A stretch of 64,000 nt of DNA from Polaribacter sp. ALD11. GTDB taxonomy: Bacteria > Bacteroidota > Bacteroidia > Flavobacteriales > Flavobacteriaceae. This document shows positions 44,452 through 52,675 of the stretch, in pieces. A program made the position numbers and the translations under genes. The notes beneath the pieces were generated by a model. The model was not told where the DNA came from and did no database searches. It worked only from the letters and a program-made list of their open reading frames with translations. Location of the stretch: the NCBI RefSeq assembly GCF_002831685.1, contig NZ_CP025119.1:2814501-2878500 (forward strand). The letters are read 5' to 3'. Every line of letters starts with the position of its first letter. Positions within the stretch are counted from its first letter, which is position 1.

Positions 44452-45411
44452 ATGAGATTTTTTCTAGTGATTTTAGCGGTTTTATTCAGTTTTTTTGCGT
44501 GCAATACTAATAATATAAATAAAATAGATGTTTCTAAGGTTGATGTAAATTTTGAAGTAAAAAGATTTGATGTAGATTTTTATACTTCAGAAAGACAGGA
44601 TTTAGACAAATTGAAAACAAAATATCCTTATTTTTTTCCAAAAGGAATAACAGATAGTATTTCATTTTCTAAAATGAATAATAAAGACGAGCAGGAATTG
44701 TTTATCGAAACTCAAAATATTTATAAAGACATTTCTCCTTTAGAAGAAGAGTTGAGATCACTTTTTAAACATGTTAAATATTACAATCCTAATTTTTTAG
44801 CACCAGATGTAATTACCATGTTAACGAATATAGATTATGACAGTAGAGTAATTTACGCAGATAGTTTATTAATAGTTTCTTTAGATGTTTATTTAGGTAA
44901 GAATCATGATTTTTATGCAGATTACCCAAAGTATATCAAAGAAAATAACACCAAAGAACATCTTATTGTGTCTGTAGGAGAAGCAATCATAGAAAAACAG
45001 ATTCAGAACTCTAAAGAGAGAAGTTTTGTTGGTAAAATGATACATGAAGGAAAAAAAATGTACGTATTAGATAGATATTTGCCTAACGTTTCTAATAAAG
45101 AAAAAATTGGTTATGAGGAAGATAAACTCAATTGGGTACTTTCAAATGAAGCACAAATTTGGAGTTACTTTATAGAGAAAAAAATACTTTTTAGTACAGA
45201 TATTAAACTAAACAAACGTTTTCTAGAAACAGCGCCATTTTCTAAGTTCTATATGGAGCATGACAATTTATCTCCAGGTAAAGTTGGTGTTTGGGTAGGT
45301 TGGCAAATTGTACGTTCTTATATGAATCATAATGATGTATCTTTGCAAGAATTATTAAAAATTAACGAATTAGATTTATTTAAAAAATCGAAGTATAAGC
45401 CCAAAAAATAA
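44452..45411 (+). CDS. gldB: Gliding motility lipoprotein GldB
   Basis: The 319-residue protein has a lipoprotein signal (FFAC, Cys17) and the GldB-like body (KRFDVDFYTSERQDLDKLK; YPYFFPKG; SPGKVGVWVGWQIVRSYM). GldB is required for gliding in Flavobacterium johnsoniae and acts with the envelope machinery. Its stop overlaps the gldC start by one base (TAATG), so the two are translationally coupled. Confidence 0.9.
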   Translation: MRFFLVILAVLFSFFACNTNNINKIDVSKVDVNFEVKRFDVDFYTSERQDLDKLKTKYPYFFPKGITDSISFSKMNNKDEQELFIETQNIYKDISPLEEELRSLFKHVKYYNPNFLAPDVITMLTNIDYDSRVIYADSLLIVSLDVYLGKNHDFYADYPKYIKENNTKEHLIVSVGEAIIEKQIQNSKERSFVGKMIHEGKKMYVLDRYLPNVSNKEKIGYEEDKLNWVLSNEAQIWSYFIEKKILFSTDIKLNKRFLETAPFSKFYMEHDNLSPGKVGVWVGWQIVRSYMNHNDVSLQELLKINELDLFKKSKYKPKK

Positions 45412-45746
45412 TGTCAGTAAAACATAACTCAGAAATTAATTTTAGAATAGGTTTAGATGAAAACAAAGTTCCTGAAGAAATTTCTTGGACAGCGAAAGAT
45501 GGTGGTATAGATGATGAAGAATCTAAAGCCATTATGATTTCTGTTTGGGATCATAAAAAGAAAGATACCTTACGCATGGATCTTTGGACAAAAGATATGC
45601 CTGTAGATGAAATGAAGCAGTTTTATCATCAAACATTAGTATCTATGGCAGATACTTTTGAACGTGCAACAGACGATCAGAAGATGGGCGCTACAATGCG
45701 CGATTTTTGTGAGTATTTTGCAGAAAAGTTAGAATTGAAAAAATAA
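45411..45746 (+). CDS. gldC: Gliding motility protein GldC
   Basis: This 111-residue soluble protein matches GldC (EINFRIGLDENKVPEEISWTAKDGG; KKDTLRMDLWTKDMPVDEMKQFYHQTL). It is encoded directly after gldB with a one-base overlap. In Flavobacterium GldC enhances gliding but is not essential. A strong terminator follows. Confidence 0.93.
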   Translation: MSVKHNSEINFRIGLDENKVPEEISWTAKDGGIDDEESKAIMISVWDHKKKDTLRMDLWTKDMPVDEMKQFYHQTLVSMADTFERATDDQKMGATMRDFCEYFAEKLELKK

Positions 45747-45766
45747 GATACTTCTTGAAAATAGAT

Positions 45767-45799
45767 AAGAGCGATACCTAAAAGTGTCGCTCTTTTTTT
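45767..45799 (+). terminator. Terminator of gldBC
   Basis: AAGAGCGATAC (45767-45777) pairs with GTGTCGCTCTT (45784-45794, one G-U pair), then T. Confidence 0.88.
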
Positions 45800-45815
45800 A
45801 TGTAGTTATTTTTTA

Positions 45816-45853
45816 AACCAAAAAGAGAGCATATTATTAATATGCTCTCTTTT
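45816..45853 (-). terminator. Terminator of the OmpA-family gene
   Basis: A 16-bp stem (45821-45836 with 45838-45853) starting AAAAGAGAGC, with a T-tract on the minus strand, 22 bases after the OmpA-family stop. Confidence 0.88.
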
Positions 45854-45874
45854 GTTACTTATTTGTTTTCCTAT

Positions 45875-47350
45875 TTACTCTAAAGAACCAGCAGGTTTAA
45901 TTTCTACTCTTCTATTTAATTGTCTACCACCAGCATTATCATTAGAAAATTTGGGTCTAGATTCTCCAAAACCTTTAGCGCTTAGGCTTTCATTAGAAAT
46001 GCCTTCTTTAATCATGTATTTTCTAACAGCGTTTGCTCTTCTTTGAGATAAGTATGTGTTGTATCTATCACTATTTCTATCATCTGTATGACCTTCAATA
46101 AGAAACTTAATGTTAGGTACTTGTTTCATTAGAGTAATAATCTTGTCTATAGTATTGTAAGAAATATTTTGAATTTTATCGCTATTTGTTTCAAAATAAA
46201 TACTTGTAGCTAATAAAGCAATCTGGTTATTTATATTAGAAGGATTATTACCCGCTTCTTGTTTCGGACAACCTCTGTTTTCTATAGTTCCTGGAGTTGC
46301 AGGACATAGATCTTTACCATCCATAACACCATCTCCATCAGAGTCTACATTTAATGGGCAGCCTTCATTAGATTCTGGCCCGTATTCTAAAGGACATTTA
46401 TCTTTATAATCTGGTAAGCCATCTTTGTCAGAATCTACAGCTTTACCATTACCATAAACCATTACTCCTGCAGGTGTATTTGGTTCAGCATCTAATTCAT
46501 CCATTACACCATCTTTATCAGTGTCAATAATTTTAAATTTGCCTCTACTGTCACCACTTTCATCCCCCCAAATTGTAAAAACTTTTTTCTTACCTAACTT
46601 AACAGTAGCACCTATACTTGTTACAAAAAAAGTTTCCCAATCTTGCTTATTAGATATTGCAGCATCTAAATGATCTTCATAATTAAAGTACATTCCTGTT
46701 CTAATTTCAATATCTACTCTCTTACTAACTCTTCGTTTAAGACCTAATTGCCCTGATAAATAGATAGAACTAGCAGAATTCTTACTATTTCTTGCAGGGT
46801 TTGTACCAAAATCTACCAAAGGTTTGTCTGGACCGCCAGATAAGTTTTTCTCAAAAAGTTGAGAATTATATTGATGATAACCAACACCAAAATAACCAGC
46901 TGCATTCCATTTAGTTGCTGCTGTTTGGTATAAGTTAGAAAAACTTAAAATCAAGTTTAATTCTGCCCCATAGGCAGTACCTTCAAAATACATATTGTTT
47001 CTAATGACTGTATTTGGTACATACAATATTTCATAAACATCAGAGAAATATTGAGCTCCACCAGATATTTGAGAGTAGGTAGCTTTCACCTCTAACCCCA
47101 GTAAAGGATTAAACATTTTATCTACAAAAGCAAACACACCAAAATTATAGAAGTTACCAAGGTTTCCAGTACCAATAGAACGCAAATCTCCATGCATAAT
47201 AAAGTTACTAAAACCACCTCCTGCAGCCCAACTGTTAGAGTTTTCTAAGTCAATTCTGTTTCCGTAAGTAATTTCGTCTGTAGTAAATTGGCTAAATATT
47301 GCAGTTGTTGTAAAACAACTTAAGATTGCAATTAAAAAAATTCTCCTCAT
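45875..47350 (-). CDS. OmpA-family outer membrane protein with calcium-binding repeats
   Basis: The 491-residue protein has a signal peptide (cleavage near IFSQ), a beta-barrel-like N-terminal domain (about 25-260) and thrombospondin type 3-like Asp-rich repeats (about 275-360: DKDGVMD, DSDKDGLPDYKDKCP, DSDGDGVMDGKDLCP). A C-terminal OmpA peptidoglycan-binding domain has FLIEGHTDDRNSDRYN and LSQRRANAVRKYM. It should sit in the outer membrane and grip the wall. The repeats probably bind Ca2+. It is monocistronic with its own -7 box. Confidence 0.93.
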   Translation of the reverse strand: MRRIFLIAILSCFTTTAIFSQFTTDEITYGNRIDLENSNSWAAGGGFSNFIMHGDLRSIGTGNLGNFYNFGVFAFVDKMFNPLLGLEVKATYSQISGGAQYFSDVYEILYVPNTVIRNNMYFEGTAYGAELNLILSFSNLYQTAATKWNAAGYFGVGYHQYNSQLFEKNLSGGPDKPLVDFGTNPARNSKNSASSIYLSGQLGLKRRVSKRVDIEIRTGMYFNYEDHLDAAISNKQDWETFFVTSIGATVKLGKKKVFTIWGDESGDSRGKFKIIDTDKDGVMDELDAEPNTPAGVMVYGNGKAVDSDKDGLPDYKDKCPLEYGPESNEGCPLNVDSDGDGVMDGKDLCPATPGTIENRGCPKQEAGNNPSNINNQIALLATSIYFETNSDKIQNISYNTIDKIITLMKQVPNIKFLIEGHTDDRNSDRYNTYLSQRRANAVRKYMIKEGISNESLSAKGFGESRPKFSNDNAGGRQLNRRVEIKPAGSLE

Positions 47351-47402
47351 TAGATTTATATATATAATTTATTAAAAAAAATTGGGGGAATTTTTATTTG
47401 CG

Positions 47403-47410
47403 CAAAAATA
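47403..47410 (-). promoter_or_regulatory. -7 box (TATTTTTG) for the OmpA-family gene
   Basis: A perfect TAnnTTTG followed by C on the minus strand, about 53 bases before ATG 47350. Confidence 0.55.
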
Positions 47411-47421
47411 TAATTTTTTTT

Positions 47422-48546
47422 CTAATTATTCTTTATTTTGTCCATTATAAAATCGTAGTCAATTGTGTTGTTTACAAAATCAATTTCTGATACGTCTATA
47501 ATTAATAGATTTAAGTTTTTTTGTGTCTTGATAAAGCTTTTGTATCCGTCGTGAATTTTTTTAAGATACTCAGGTTCAATATTTTGCTCGTATATTCTCC
47601 CTCTTTTTTTAATGTTTTCTAGTAAACGTTCTGTATTTTGATACAAGTAGACATACAGGTCTGGTTTGGTAATCTCTTTGTAGATTAAATTAAACATTTT
47701 TCTGTATAATAAATATTCATCTTTAGAGAGTGTAACTTGTGCGAATATTAGAGACTTAAAGATATAGTAATCTGAAATAATAAAGTTTTTAAAAAGGTCG
47801 AATTGGGCTAAATCATCGCTTAATTGTTGGTATCTGTCAGCTAAGAAGCTCATTTCTAATGGAAAAGCATATCTCTCTTTGTCTTCGTAAAATTTTGGTA
47901 AAAAAGGGTTGTCTGCAAAACGCTCTAAAACCAATTTTGCATTAAATTCATCTGACATCATTTTAGCCAAAGATGTTTTTCCTGCTCCAATATTACCTTC
48001 AATAGCAATATAGTTATATTTCTCTGTGATTGGTATTGGACGTGTTAGTAGTGCGTCAATTTTAAATATCTCAGAAGAATCGTTACAGTTTTGTAAGCAA
48101 ATATTTAATAGTTTTTTTTCTATTGGATGAATTACGTTGGCAGCAATTTCAACTAAAGGAATCATCACAAACTTTCTTTCTAACATCTTAGAGTGTGGAA
48201 CAATTAGTGCTTTAGAGAGGATAATTTCGTCATCAAACAACAAAATATCAATATCTATGTTTCTATTTTGATAGCCTTCTTTATTTGTTCGCTCTCTTCC
48301 TAATTCTTTCTCAATTGATAAAAGAAGATTAATTAATGCATCGGATGGTAAAGATGTAGAAACTTTAATACATATATTATAGAAGTCATTACCATTAAAG
48401 CCCCAAGCAGCGGTTTTATAAATTGAAGATATTTTTTGAATAGCACCTATCTTACCATCAATTAGATTGACGGCATTTTGTAAGTTATCTAATTTATGTC
48501 CTTGGTTTGTTCCTAGAGATAAATATGTAATGTGTTGAATTTTCAT
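47422..48546 (-). CDS. Fused HPPK (FolK) and deoxynucleoside kinase
   Basis: The 374-residue protein joins two enzymes. Residues 1-160 are 6-hydroxymethyl-7,8-dihydropterin pyrophosphokinase, with YLSLGTNQGHKLDNLQ and the metal-binding RNIDIDILLF (95-104). Residues about 178-374 are a dNK/TK2-like kinase with P-loop GNIGAGKTS (184-192), the ERF and DRYQQ motifs and the lid KKRGRIYEQ. One half serves folate synthesis, the other salvages deoxynucleosides. I recall this fusion, with deoxyadenosine preference, from Flavobacterium and Polaribacter. It is monocistronic. Confidence 0.92.
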   Translation of the reverse strand: MKIQHITYLSLGTNQGHKLDNLQNAVNLIDGKIGAIQKISSIYKTAAWGFNGNDFYNICIKVSTSLPSDALINLLLSIEKELGRERTNKEGYQNRNIDIDILLFDDEIILSKALIVPHSKMLERKFVMIPLVEIAANVIHPIEKKLLNICLQNCNDSSEIFKIDALLTRPIPITEKYNYIAIEGNIGAGKTSLAKMMSDEFNAKLVLERFADNPFLPKFYEDKERYAFPLEMSFLADRYQQLSDDLAQFDLFKNFIISDYYIFKSLIFAQVTLSKDEYLLYRKMFNLIYKEITKPDLYVYLYQNTERLLENIKKRGRIYEQNIEPEYLKKIHDGYKSFIKTQKNLNLLIIDVSEIDFVNNTIDYDFIMDKIKNN

Positions 48547-48593
48547 AGAGAGTTACAAAGAAAATAAAAGCATTTAGATAATTGGGTTTTAAA

Positions 48594-48630
48594 CAAAAAA
48601 AATCGCCAAAATTAATTGGCGATTTTTAAA
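48594..48630 (-). terminator. Terminator of pnp
   Basis: AATCGCCAA (48601-48609) pairs with TTGGCGATT (48616-48624). On the minus strand a long T-tract follows, 25 bases after the pnp stop. Confidence 0.9.
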
Positions 48631-48648
48631 TATCAATTAAAAAAGAAT

Positions 48649-50895
48649 TTAATCTTCTTTTTTAGGTTCTCTTGGTTCTCTAGGTTTTCTGTCATCACGT
48701 CCGCGAGTATCTCTGCTTCTGTTATCACGACTACCAGAAGAACGTTTATCATCTCTTGGTGGTCTTGCTACATAACCTTCTGGTTTTGGTAACAATGCCT
48801 TTCTAGAAACTTTTTCTTTACGAGTTCTTGGGTCTAAACCAAAGTACTTCACATCAAAAACGTCTCCCATGTTTACTACATCAGTAACATTTTCTGTACG
48901 TTCCCAAGCTAATTCACTAACGTGTAATAAAACTTCATTTCCTGGAGCTTCTGCATATTCTACAACTGCACCAAAGTCTAACATTTTAATTACTTTAACT
49001 TCATAAGCACTACCAACTACAGGTTTGAATAGCATAGACTCGATACGAGTAATAACTTTTTCAATTCCTTCTGGATCCGTTCCTAAAATCTCGATAATTC
49101 CTTCTTCGGTTACAGGGTCTTCAGTAATTACAATTGTAGTTCCTGTTTCTTTCTGTAATTCTTGAATATGTTTACCTCCTGGTCCAATAAATGCACCAAT
49201 CATATCATTAGGAATACGTCTGTTAATCATTTTAGGAGCATGCTCTTTAACTTCTACGTTTGCACCAGCAATTGTATCTGTTAATTTTTCTAAGATATGT
49301 AAACGACCATCACGAGCTTGTTTTAGTGCATTTACTAAAATCTCATATCCTAGTCCTTTTACTTTAATGTCCATTTGACAAGCAGTAATTCCTTCAGAAG
49401 TACCAGTTACTTTAAAGTCCATATCTCCTAAATGATCTTCATCACCTAAAATATCAGATAAAACTGCGTAACGATCTCCATCAGAAATTAATCCCATTGC
49501 AATACCAGAAACAGGTCTAATCATTTGAACACCAGCGTCCATTAATGCCATTGTACCAGCACAAACAGTTGCCATAGAAGAAGAACCGTTAGATTCTAAT
49601 ACTTCAGAAACTACTCTTACTGTATAAGGGCAATCTGCAGGAATCATTCCTTTTAAACCACGTTGCGCCAAGTTACCATGACCAACTTCTCTTCTAGAAG
49701 TTCCTCTTAATGGTCTTGCTTCACCTGTACAAAAAGGAGGAAAGTTATAATGTAAATAGAAATTCTCTTCACCTTCGTAAGATGGCATATCTATTTTGTT
49801 AGCATCTCTAGATGTTCCTAAAGTTACTGTTGCTAGTGCTTGTGTTTCTCCACGAGTAAAGATAGAAGAACCATGTACTGAAGGTAAATAATCTACTTCA
49901 CACCAAATTGGTCTAATCTCGTCAGTCTTACGACCATCTAAACGTAAACCTTCTGCTAATGTTAATTCTCTAACTGCAGATTTTTGAGATTTATTGAAAT
50001 ATTTTCCAACTAAATCACCATATTCTGCTAATTCTTCTTCTGTAAATGTTGCTTTTAATGCTTCTTTTACTTCAGAAAAAGCAGTTGTACGCTCTACTTT
50101 AGAAGTTCCTTTTTTAGCGATTGCATAACATTTGTCGTAACAAAAGTCATTTATTTTTACAGCTAATTCTTCATCTTCTCTTTCACCTTCATATTCTCTA
50201 GTTTCTTTCTTTCCGAAAGCTTCAGCTAAACGAACTTGAGCAGCACACTGAATCTTAATAGCTTCATGTGCAAACTTAATTGCATCTGCCATTTCCTCTT
50301 CAGAAATCTCATCCATTTCACCTTCCACCATCATTACAGAATCTGCAGAAGCTCCAATCATCATATCGATGTCAGACTCTGCTAATTGTGCTCTGTTTGG
50401 GTTGATTACAAATTCTCCGTTTATTCTAGCAACACGTGCTTCAGAAATAGGACATTCGAAAGGGAAATCTGATAATTGAATAGCTGCTGATGCTGCTAAA
50501 CCTGCTAATGCATCTGGCATAACATCTTCATCATGAGACATTAATTGAATCATTACCTGTACTTCTGAATGGTAGTCTTTTGGAAATAATGGACGTAAAA
50601 CACGGTCTACTAAACGCATTGTTAATACTTCACCATCACTTGGTCTAGCTTCTCTCTTAAAGAAACCTCCAGGGTATCTACCTGCAGCAGCAAATTTTTC
50701 TCTATAATCTACTGTTAATGGTAAAAAATCTACAGGACTTTGTTTGTAATTAGATACAACTGTACATAATAACATTGCTTTTCCCATTTGAACAACAACT
50801 GAACCGTGAGCTTGTTTTGCTAATTTACCGGTTTCTAATGAGATGGTTCTTCCGTCTCCAAGGTCTATAACCTCTCTAAATACTTTTGGAATCAT
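48649..50895 (-). CDS. pnp: Polyribonucleotide nucleotidyltransferase (PNPase)
   Basis: I use ATG 50895 (748 residues), because the residues upstream in the same frame come from a CA-rich leader. Two RNase PH-like domains frame an all-helical linker. The second core has [20 protein letters not shown], and a KH domain ([21 protein letters not shown]) and an S1 domain follow near 620-700. The C-terminus ends in an Arg/Glu/Asp/Lys-rich low-complexity tail. It degrades RNA phosphorolytically from the 3' end. It lies downstream of rpsO, as in many bacteria, but a terminator between them suggests that it also has its own promoter. Confidence 0.97.
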   Translation of the reverse strand: MIPKVFREVIDLGDGRTISLETGKLAKQAHGSVVVQMGKAMLLCTVVSNYKQSPVDFLPLTVDYREKFAAAGRYPGGFFKREARPSDGEVLTMRLVDRVLRPLFPKDYHSEVQVMIQLMSHDEDVMPDALAGLAASAAIQLSDFPFECPISEARVARINGEFVINPNRAQLAESDIDMMIGASADSVMMVEGEMDEISEEEMADAIKFAHEAIKIQCAAQVRLAEAFGKKETREYEGEREDEELAVKINDFCYDKCYAIAKKGTSKVERTTAFSEVKEALKATFTEEELAEYGDLVGKYFNKSQKSAVRELTLAEGLRLDGRKTDEIRPIWCEVDYLPSVHGSSIFTRGETQALATVTLGTSRDANKIDMPSYEGEENFYLHYNFPPFCTGEARPLRGTSRREVGHGNLAQRGLKGMIPADCPYTVRVVSEVLESNGSSSMATVCAGTMALMDAGVQMIRPVSGIAMGLISDGDRYAVLSDILGDEDHLGDMDFKVTGTSEGITACQMDIKVKGLGYEILVNALKQARDGRLHILEKLTDTIAGANVEVKEHAPKMINRRIPNDMIGAFIGPGGKHIQELQKETGTTIVITEDPVTEEGIIEILGTDPEGIEKVITRIESMLFKPVVGSAYEVKVIKMLDFGAVVEYAEAPGNEVLLHVSELAWERTENVTDVVNMGDVFDVKYFGLDPRTRKEKVSRKALLPKPEGYVARPPRDDKRSSGSRDNRSRDTRGRDDRKPREPREPKKED

Positions 50896-50960
50896 AAATT
50901 TTAATTCTAAATTTTTAATTTGTTTGTTGTTGTGTTGTCGTTTGTTGTTGCAATGGAAAT

Positions 50961-50985
50961 TCAAGAATATTGTTGGTATTCTTGA
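50961..50985 (-). promoter_or_regulatory. Inverted repeat upstream of pnp
   Basis: TCAAGAATA (50961-50969) and TATTCTTGA (50977-50985) are perfect arms 66-90 bases before the pnp ATG. On the minus strand one arm includes TATTCTTG, one mismatch from a -7 box. It is either an operator over the promoter or a stem in the mRNA leader. Confidence 0.45.
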
Positions 50986-51040
50986 TTTTTTATAATAATT
51001 GCTGATGGAGTTACTACCAGACTTCTAAATTTGTTATAAT

Positions 51041-51073
51041 AAAAAAGAGGCACGTTTATAGAGCCTCTTTTTT
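51041..51073 (-). terminator. Terminator of rpsO
   Basis: AAAAAAGAGGC (51041-51051) pairs with GCCTCTTTTTT (51063-51073), 7 bases after the rpsO stop on the minus strand. Confidence 0.9.
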
Positions 51074-51080
51074 GTACGAA

Positions 51081-51350
51081 TTATTTTCTAATTCCTAATT
51101 CTTTAATGATTGCACGATATCTATTGATTTCGGTTTTCTTTAAATAATCTAATAAACTTCTACGTTTACCTACCAACATTACTAATGAACGCTCTGTGTT
51201 AAAATCTTTACGATTTTTCTTTAAGTGCCCAGTTAAGTGGTTAATTCTGTGTGTGAATAAAGCAATTTGCCCTTCTGAAGAACCAGTATCGTTTTTACCT
51301 TTACCGTGTTTTTCGAAAATGCTTTCTTTTACTTCTTTAGTTAAATACAT
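51081..51350 (-). CDS. rpsO: 30S ribosomal protein S15
   Basis: The 89-residue protein is a standard S15 (TGSSEGQIALFTHRINHLTGHLKKNRKD; SLVMLVGKRRSLLDYLKK). It binds 16S rRNA at an early assembly step. It is followed by a terminator and then pnp. A perfect -7 box lies about 56 bases upstream. Confidence 0.98.
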   Translation of the reverse strand: MYLTKEVKESIFEKHGKGKNDTGSSEGQIALFTHRINHLTGHLKKNRKDFNTERSLVMLVGKRRSLLDYLKKTEINRYRAIIKELGIRK

Positions 51351-51644
51351 TCCAATATTATTTAAATGATTATTATGTATATCAATGATGTATTCATTGA
51401 AGCTGCAAATATAGTGTTATTTTTTGATAAAAATATTCTTGTAAAAAGATATTTGTATACAATAACTTGTTGTTACAAGGTCTTTATAATTGTAATTCGA
51501 ACTCCAATATATAAGAAGAGCTTTTTCTTCTTTTCTCATATGTCTGTTTCATTTCTAAATAATTAAAGAAATTCATAAAACTTTTCATTTTTATTATGTT
51601 TTTTTTAACAGATTGCCAATTCTTGTATAAAAAATGCGATATAA
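51351..51644. other. AT-rich intergenic region between rpsO and the aromatic leader
   Basis: It holds the rpsO -7 box at 51406-51413 and otherwise plain AT-rich sequence. A 66-codon plus-strand frame here is low complexity and not credible as a gene. The aromatic operon promoter begins at 51645. Confidence 0.6.
51406..51413 (-). promoter_or_regulatory. -7 box (TATATTTG) for rpsO
   Basis: A perfect TAnnTTTG followed by C on the minus strand, giving a leader of about 50 bases. Confidence 0.6.
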
Positions 51645-51675
51645 TTTGTTTGTTACAATTTAATCTTTAGATTTG
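51645..51675 (+). promoter_or_regulatory. Promoter of the aromatic operon leader (TTTG, 19-base spacer, TAGATTTG)
   Basis: The -33 TTTG (51645-51648) and the perfect -7 TAGATTTG (51668-51675) have a 19-base spacer. Transcription should begin near 51680, about 20 bases before the leader-peptide ATG at 51700. Confidence 0.75.
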
Positions 51676-51699
51676 TCATTCAGAACAAAGAAGATTAAG

Positions 51700-51780
51700 A
51701 TGTTAAATAACACTTGGGCACGTTTCTATTTTTACTTTTATTTTTACAATAAGAGGAGAGACTTTGTATCATGTTGTTAA
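51700..51780 (+). CDS. Leader peptide of the Phe/Tyr attenuator (26 aa)
   Basis: This ORF is too short for usual gene callers and I read it by eye. After MLNNTWAR it encodes FYFYFYFY (codons TTC TAT TTT TAC TTT TAT TTT TAC, 51724-51747), then NKRRDF and four more residues before TAA. There is also one Trp codon before the block. Four alternating Phe-Tyr pairs in 26 codons is far from chance, and the position is exactly that of a pheL-type leader peptide. The ribosome's pause here would report the supply of charged tRNA-Phe and tRNA-Tyr. The peptide itself probably has no function. Confidence 0.88.
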   Translation: MLNNTWARFYFYFYFYNKRRDFVSCC

Positions 51781-51806
51781 GAAACATTTACACAATATAA
51801 AGTCTC
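51758..51806 (+). promoter_or_regulatory. Antiterminator stem of the aromatic attenuator
   Basis: GAGACTTT (51758-51765, within the leader ORF) is complementary to AAAGTCTC (51799-51806). The second arm is also part of the terminator's left arm, so the two hairpins exclude each other. A ribosome paused at the FYFY block leaves 51758-51765 free. One that reaches the stop at 51780 covers it. Confidence 0.8.
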
Positions 51807-51831
51807 GAATCTAATTCGAGGCTTTTTTTTT
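51800..51831 (+). terminator. Attenuator terminator upstream of pheA
   Basis: AAGTCTCGAAT (51800-51810) pairs with ATTCGAGGCTT (51814-51824) around a 3-base loop with one G-U pair, then a run of T to 51831. It lies between the leader ORF and pheA. Confidence 0.9.
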
Positions 51832-51847
51832 GATATTATTTTAAATA

Positions 51848-52675
51848 ATGAATAAGATTATAGCCATACAAGGAGCCGAAGGCTCAAACCACCATAAAGT
51901 TGCGCGCGACTTTTACGGAACTTCAATTCAATTAAAAGAATGCATGTCTTTTGATGAGTTGGTAGATAGTTTGTTAGATGCATCTACAGATGTTGGTATT
52001 ATGGCAATAGAGAATACAATTGCAGGGTCAATTATTCCTAATTACGCACTAATAGATAATAACAATCTTCATATTATAGGAGAAGAATATTTGAATATTC
52101 ACCATCATTTAATGTGTTTAAAAGGCCAAAAAATTGAAGATATAAAAGAAGTTTGGTCGCATCCAATGGCATTGCAGCAGTGTAAAGTTTTCTTTAAAAA
52201 ACATCCTCACATTAAGTTAGTAGAAGATGTAGATACTGCAGAAGTAGCGAAAAGAATTTCTAAAGAAAATTTAGTTGGTATTGCCGCAATTGCACCAAAA
52301 ATTGCAGCAGAAATATTCAATTTAGAGGTAATTGAAGACGAAATTCAAGCGATAAAAGACAATGCTACACGTTTTGTAATTGTACAAACTTCAGCACCAA
52401 ATAACGGAGTTGACCAAATTAATAAAGCTTCTTTAAAATTTCAATTAAGTCATAAAAGAGGAAGTTTAGCAGCAATTTTAAATGTATTGAGCGACTGTAA
52501 GATGAATTTAACAAAAATTCAATCTTTACCAGTTATAGAAACACCTTGGAAATATTCGTTTTTTGTGGATGTAACTTTTGATAATTATAAAGATTACGAA
52601 AAAGCAATAGCAATACTAGAAATTATGGCAGAAGAATTCAAAATTTTAGGAACTTATAAAAACGGAAGAAAATGA
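51848..52675 (+). CDS. pheA: Prephenate dehydratase
   Basis: The 275-residue protein has the dehydratase domain (IAIQGAEGSNHHKVA; GIMAIENTIAGSI; NATRFVIV, the TRF motif) and an ACT domain (about 198-270). It turns prephenate into phenylpyruvate. The ACT segment reads NLTKIQSLP where the canonical allosteric motif is ESRP, so the usual Phe-binding contacts are altered. It is the first structural gene of the aromatic operon, controlled by the leader attenuator. It overlaps the next gene by 4 bases (ATGA). Confidence 0.95.
   Translation: MNKIIAIQGAEGSNHHKVARDFYGTSIQLKECMSFDELVDSLLDASTDVGIMAIENTIAGSIIPNYALIDNNNLHIIGEEYLNIHHHLMCLKGQKIEDIKEVWSHPMALQQCKVFFKKHPHIKLVEDVDTAEVAKRISKENLVGIAAIAPKIAAEIFNLEVIEDEIQAIKDNATRFVIVQTSAPNNGVDQINKASLKFQLSHKRGSLAAILNVLSDCKMNLTKIQSLPVIETPWKYSFFVDVTFDNYKDYEKAIAILEIMAEEFKILGTYKNGRK

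Noticed and set aside
51366..51566. 66-codon plus-strand ORF upstream of the aromatic leader
   Set aside because: It overlaps the rpsO promoter on the other strand, is low complexity near its end, and has no promoter of its own.
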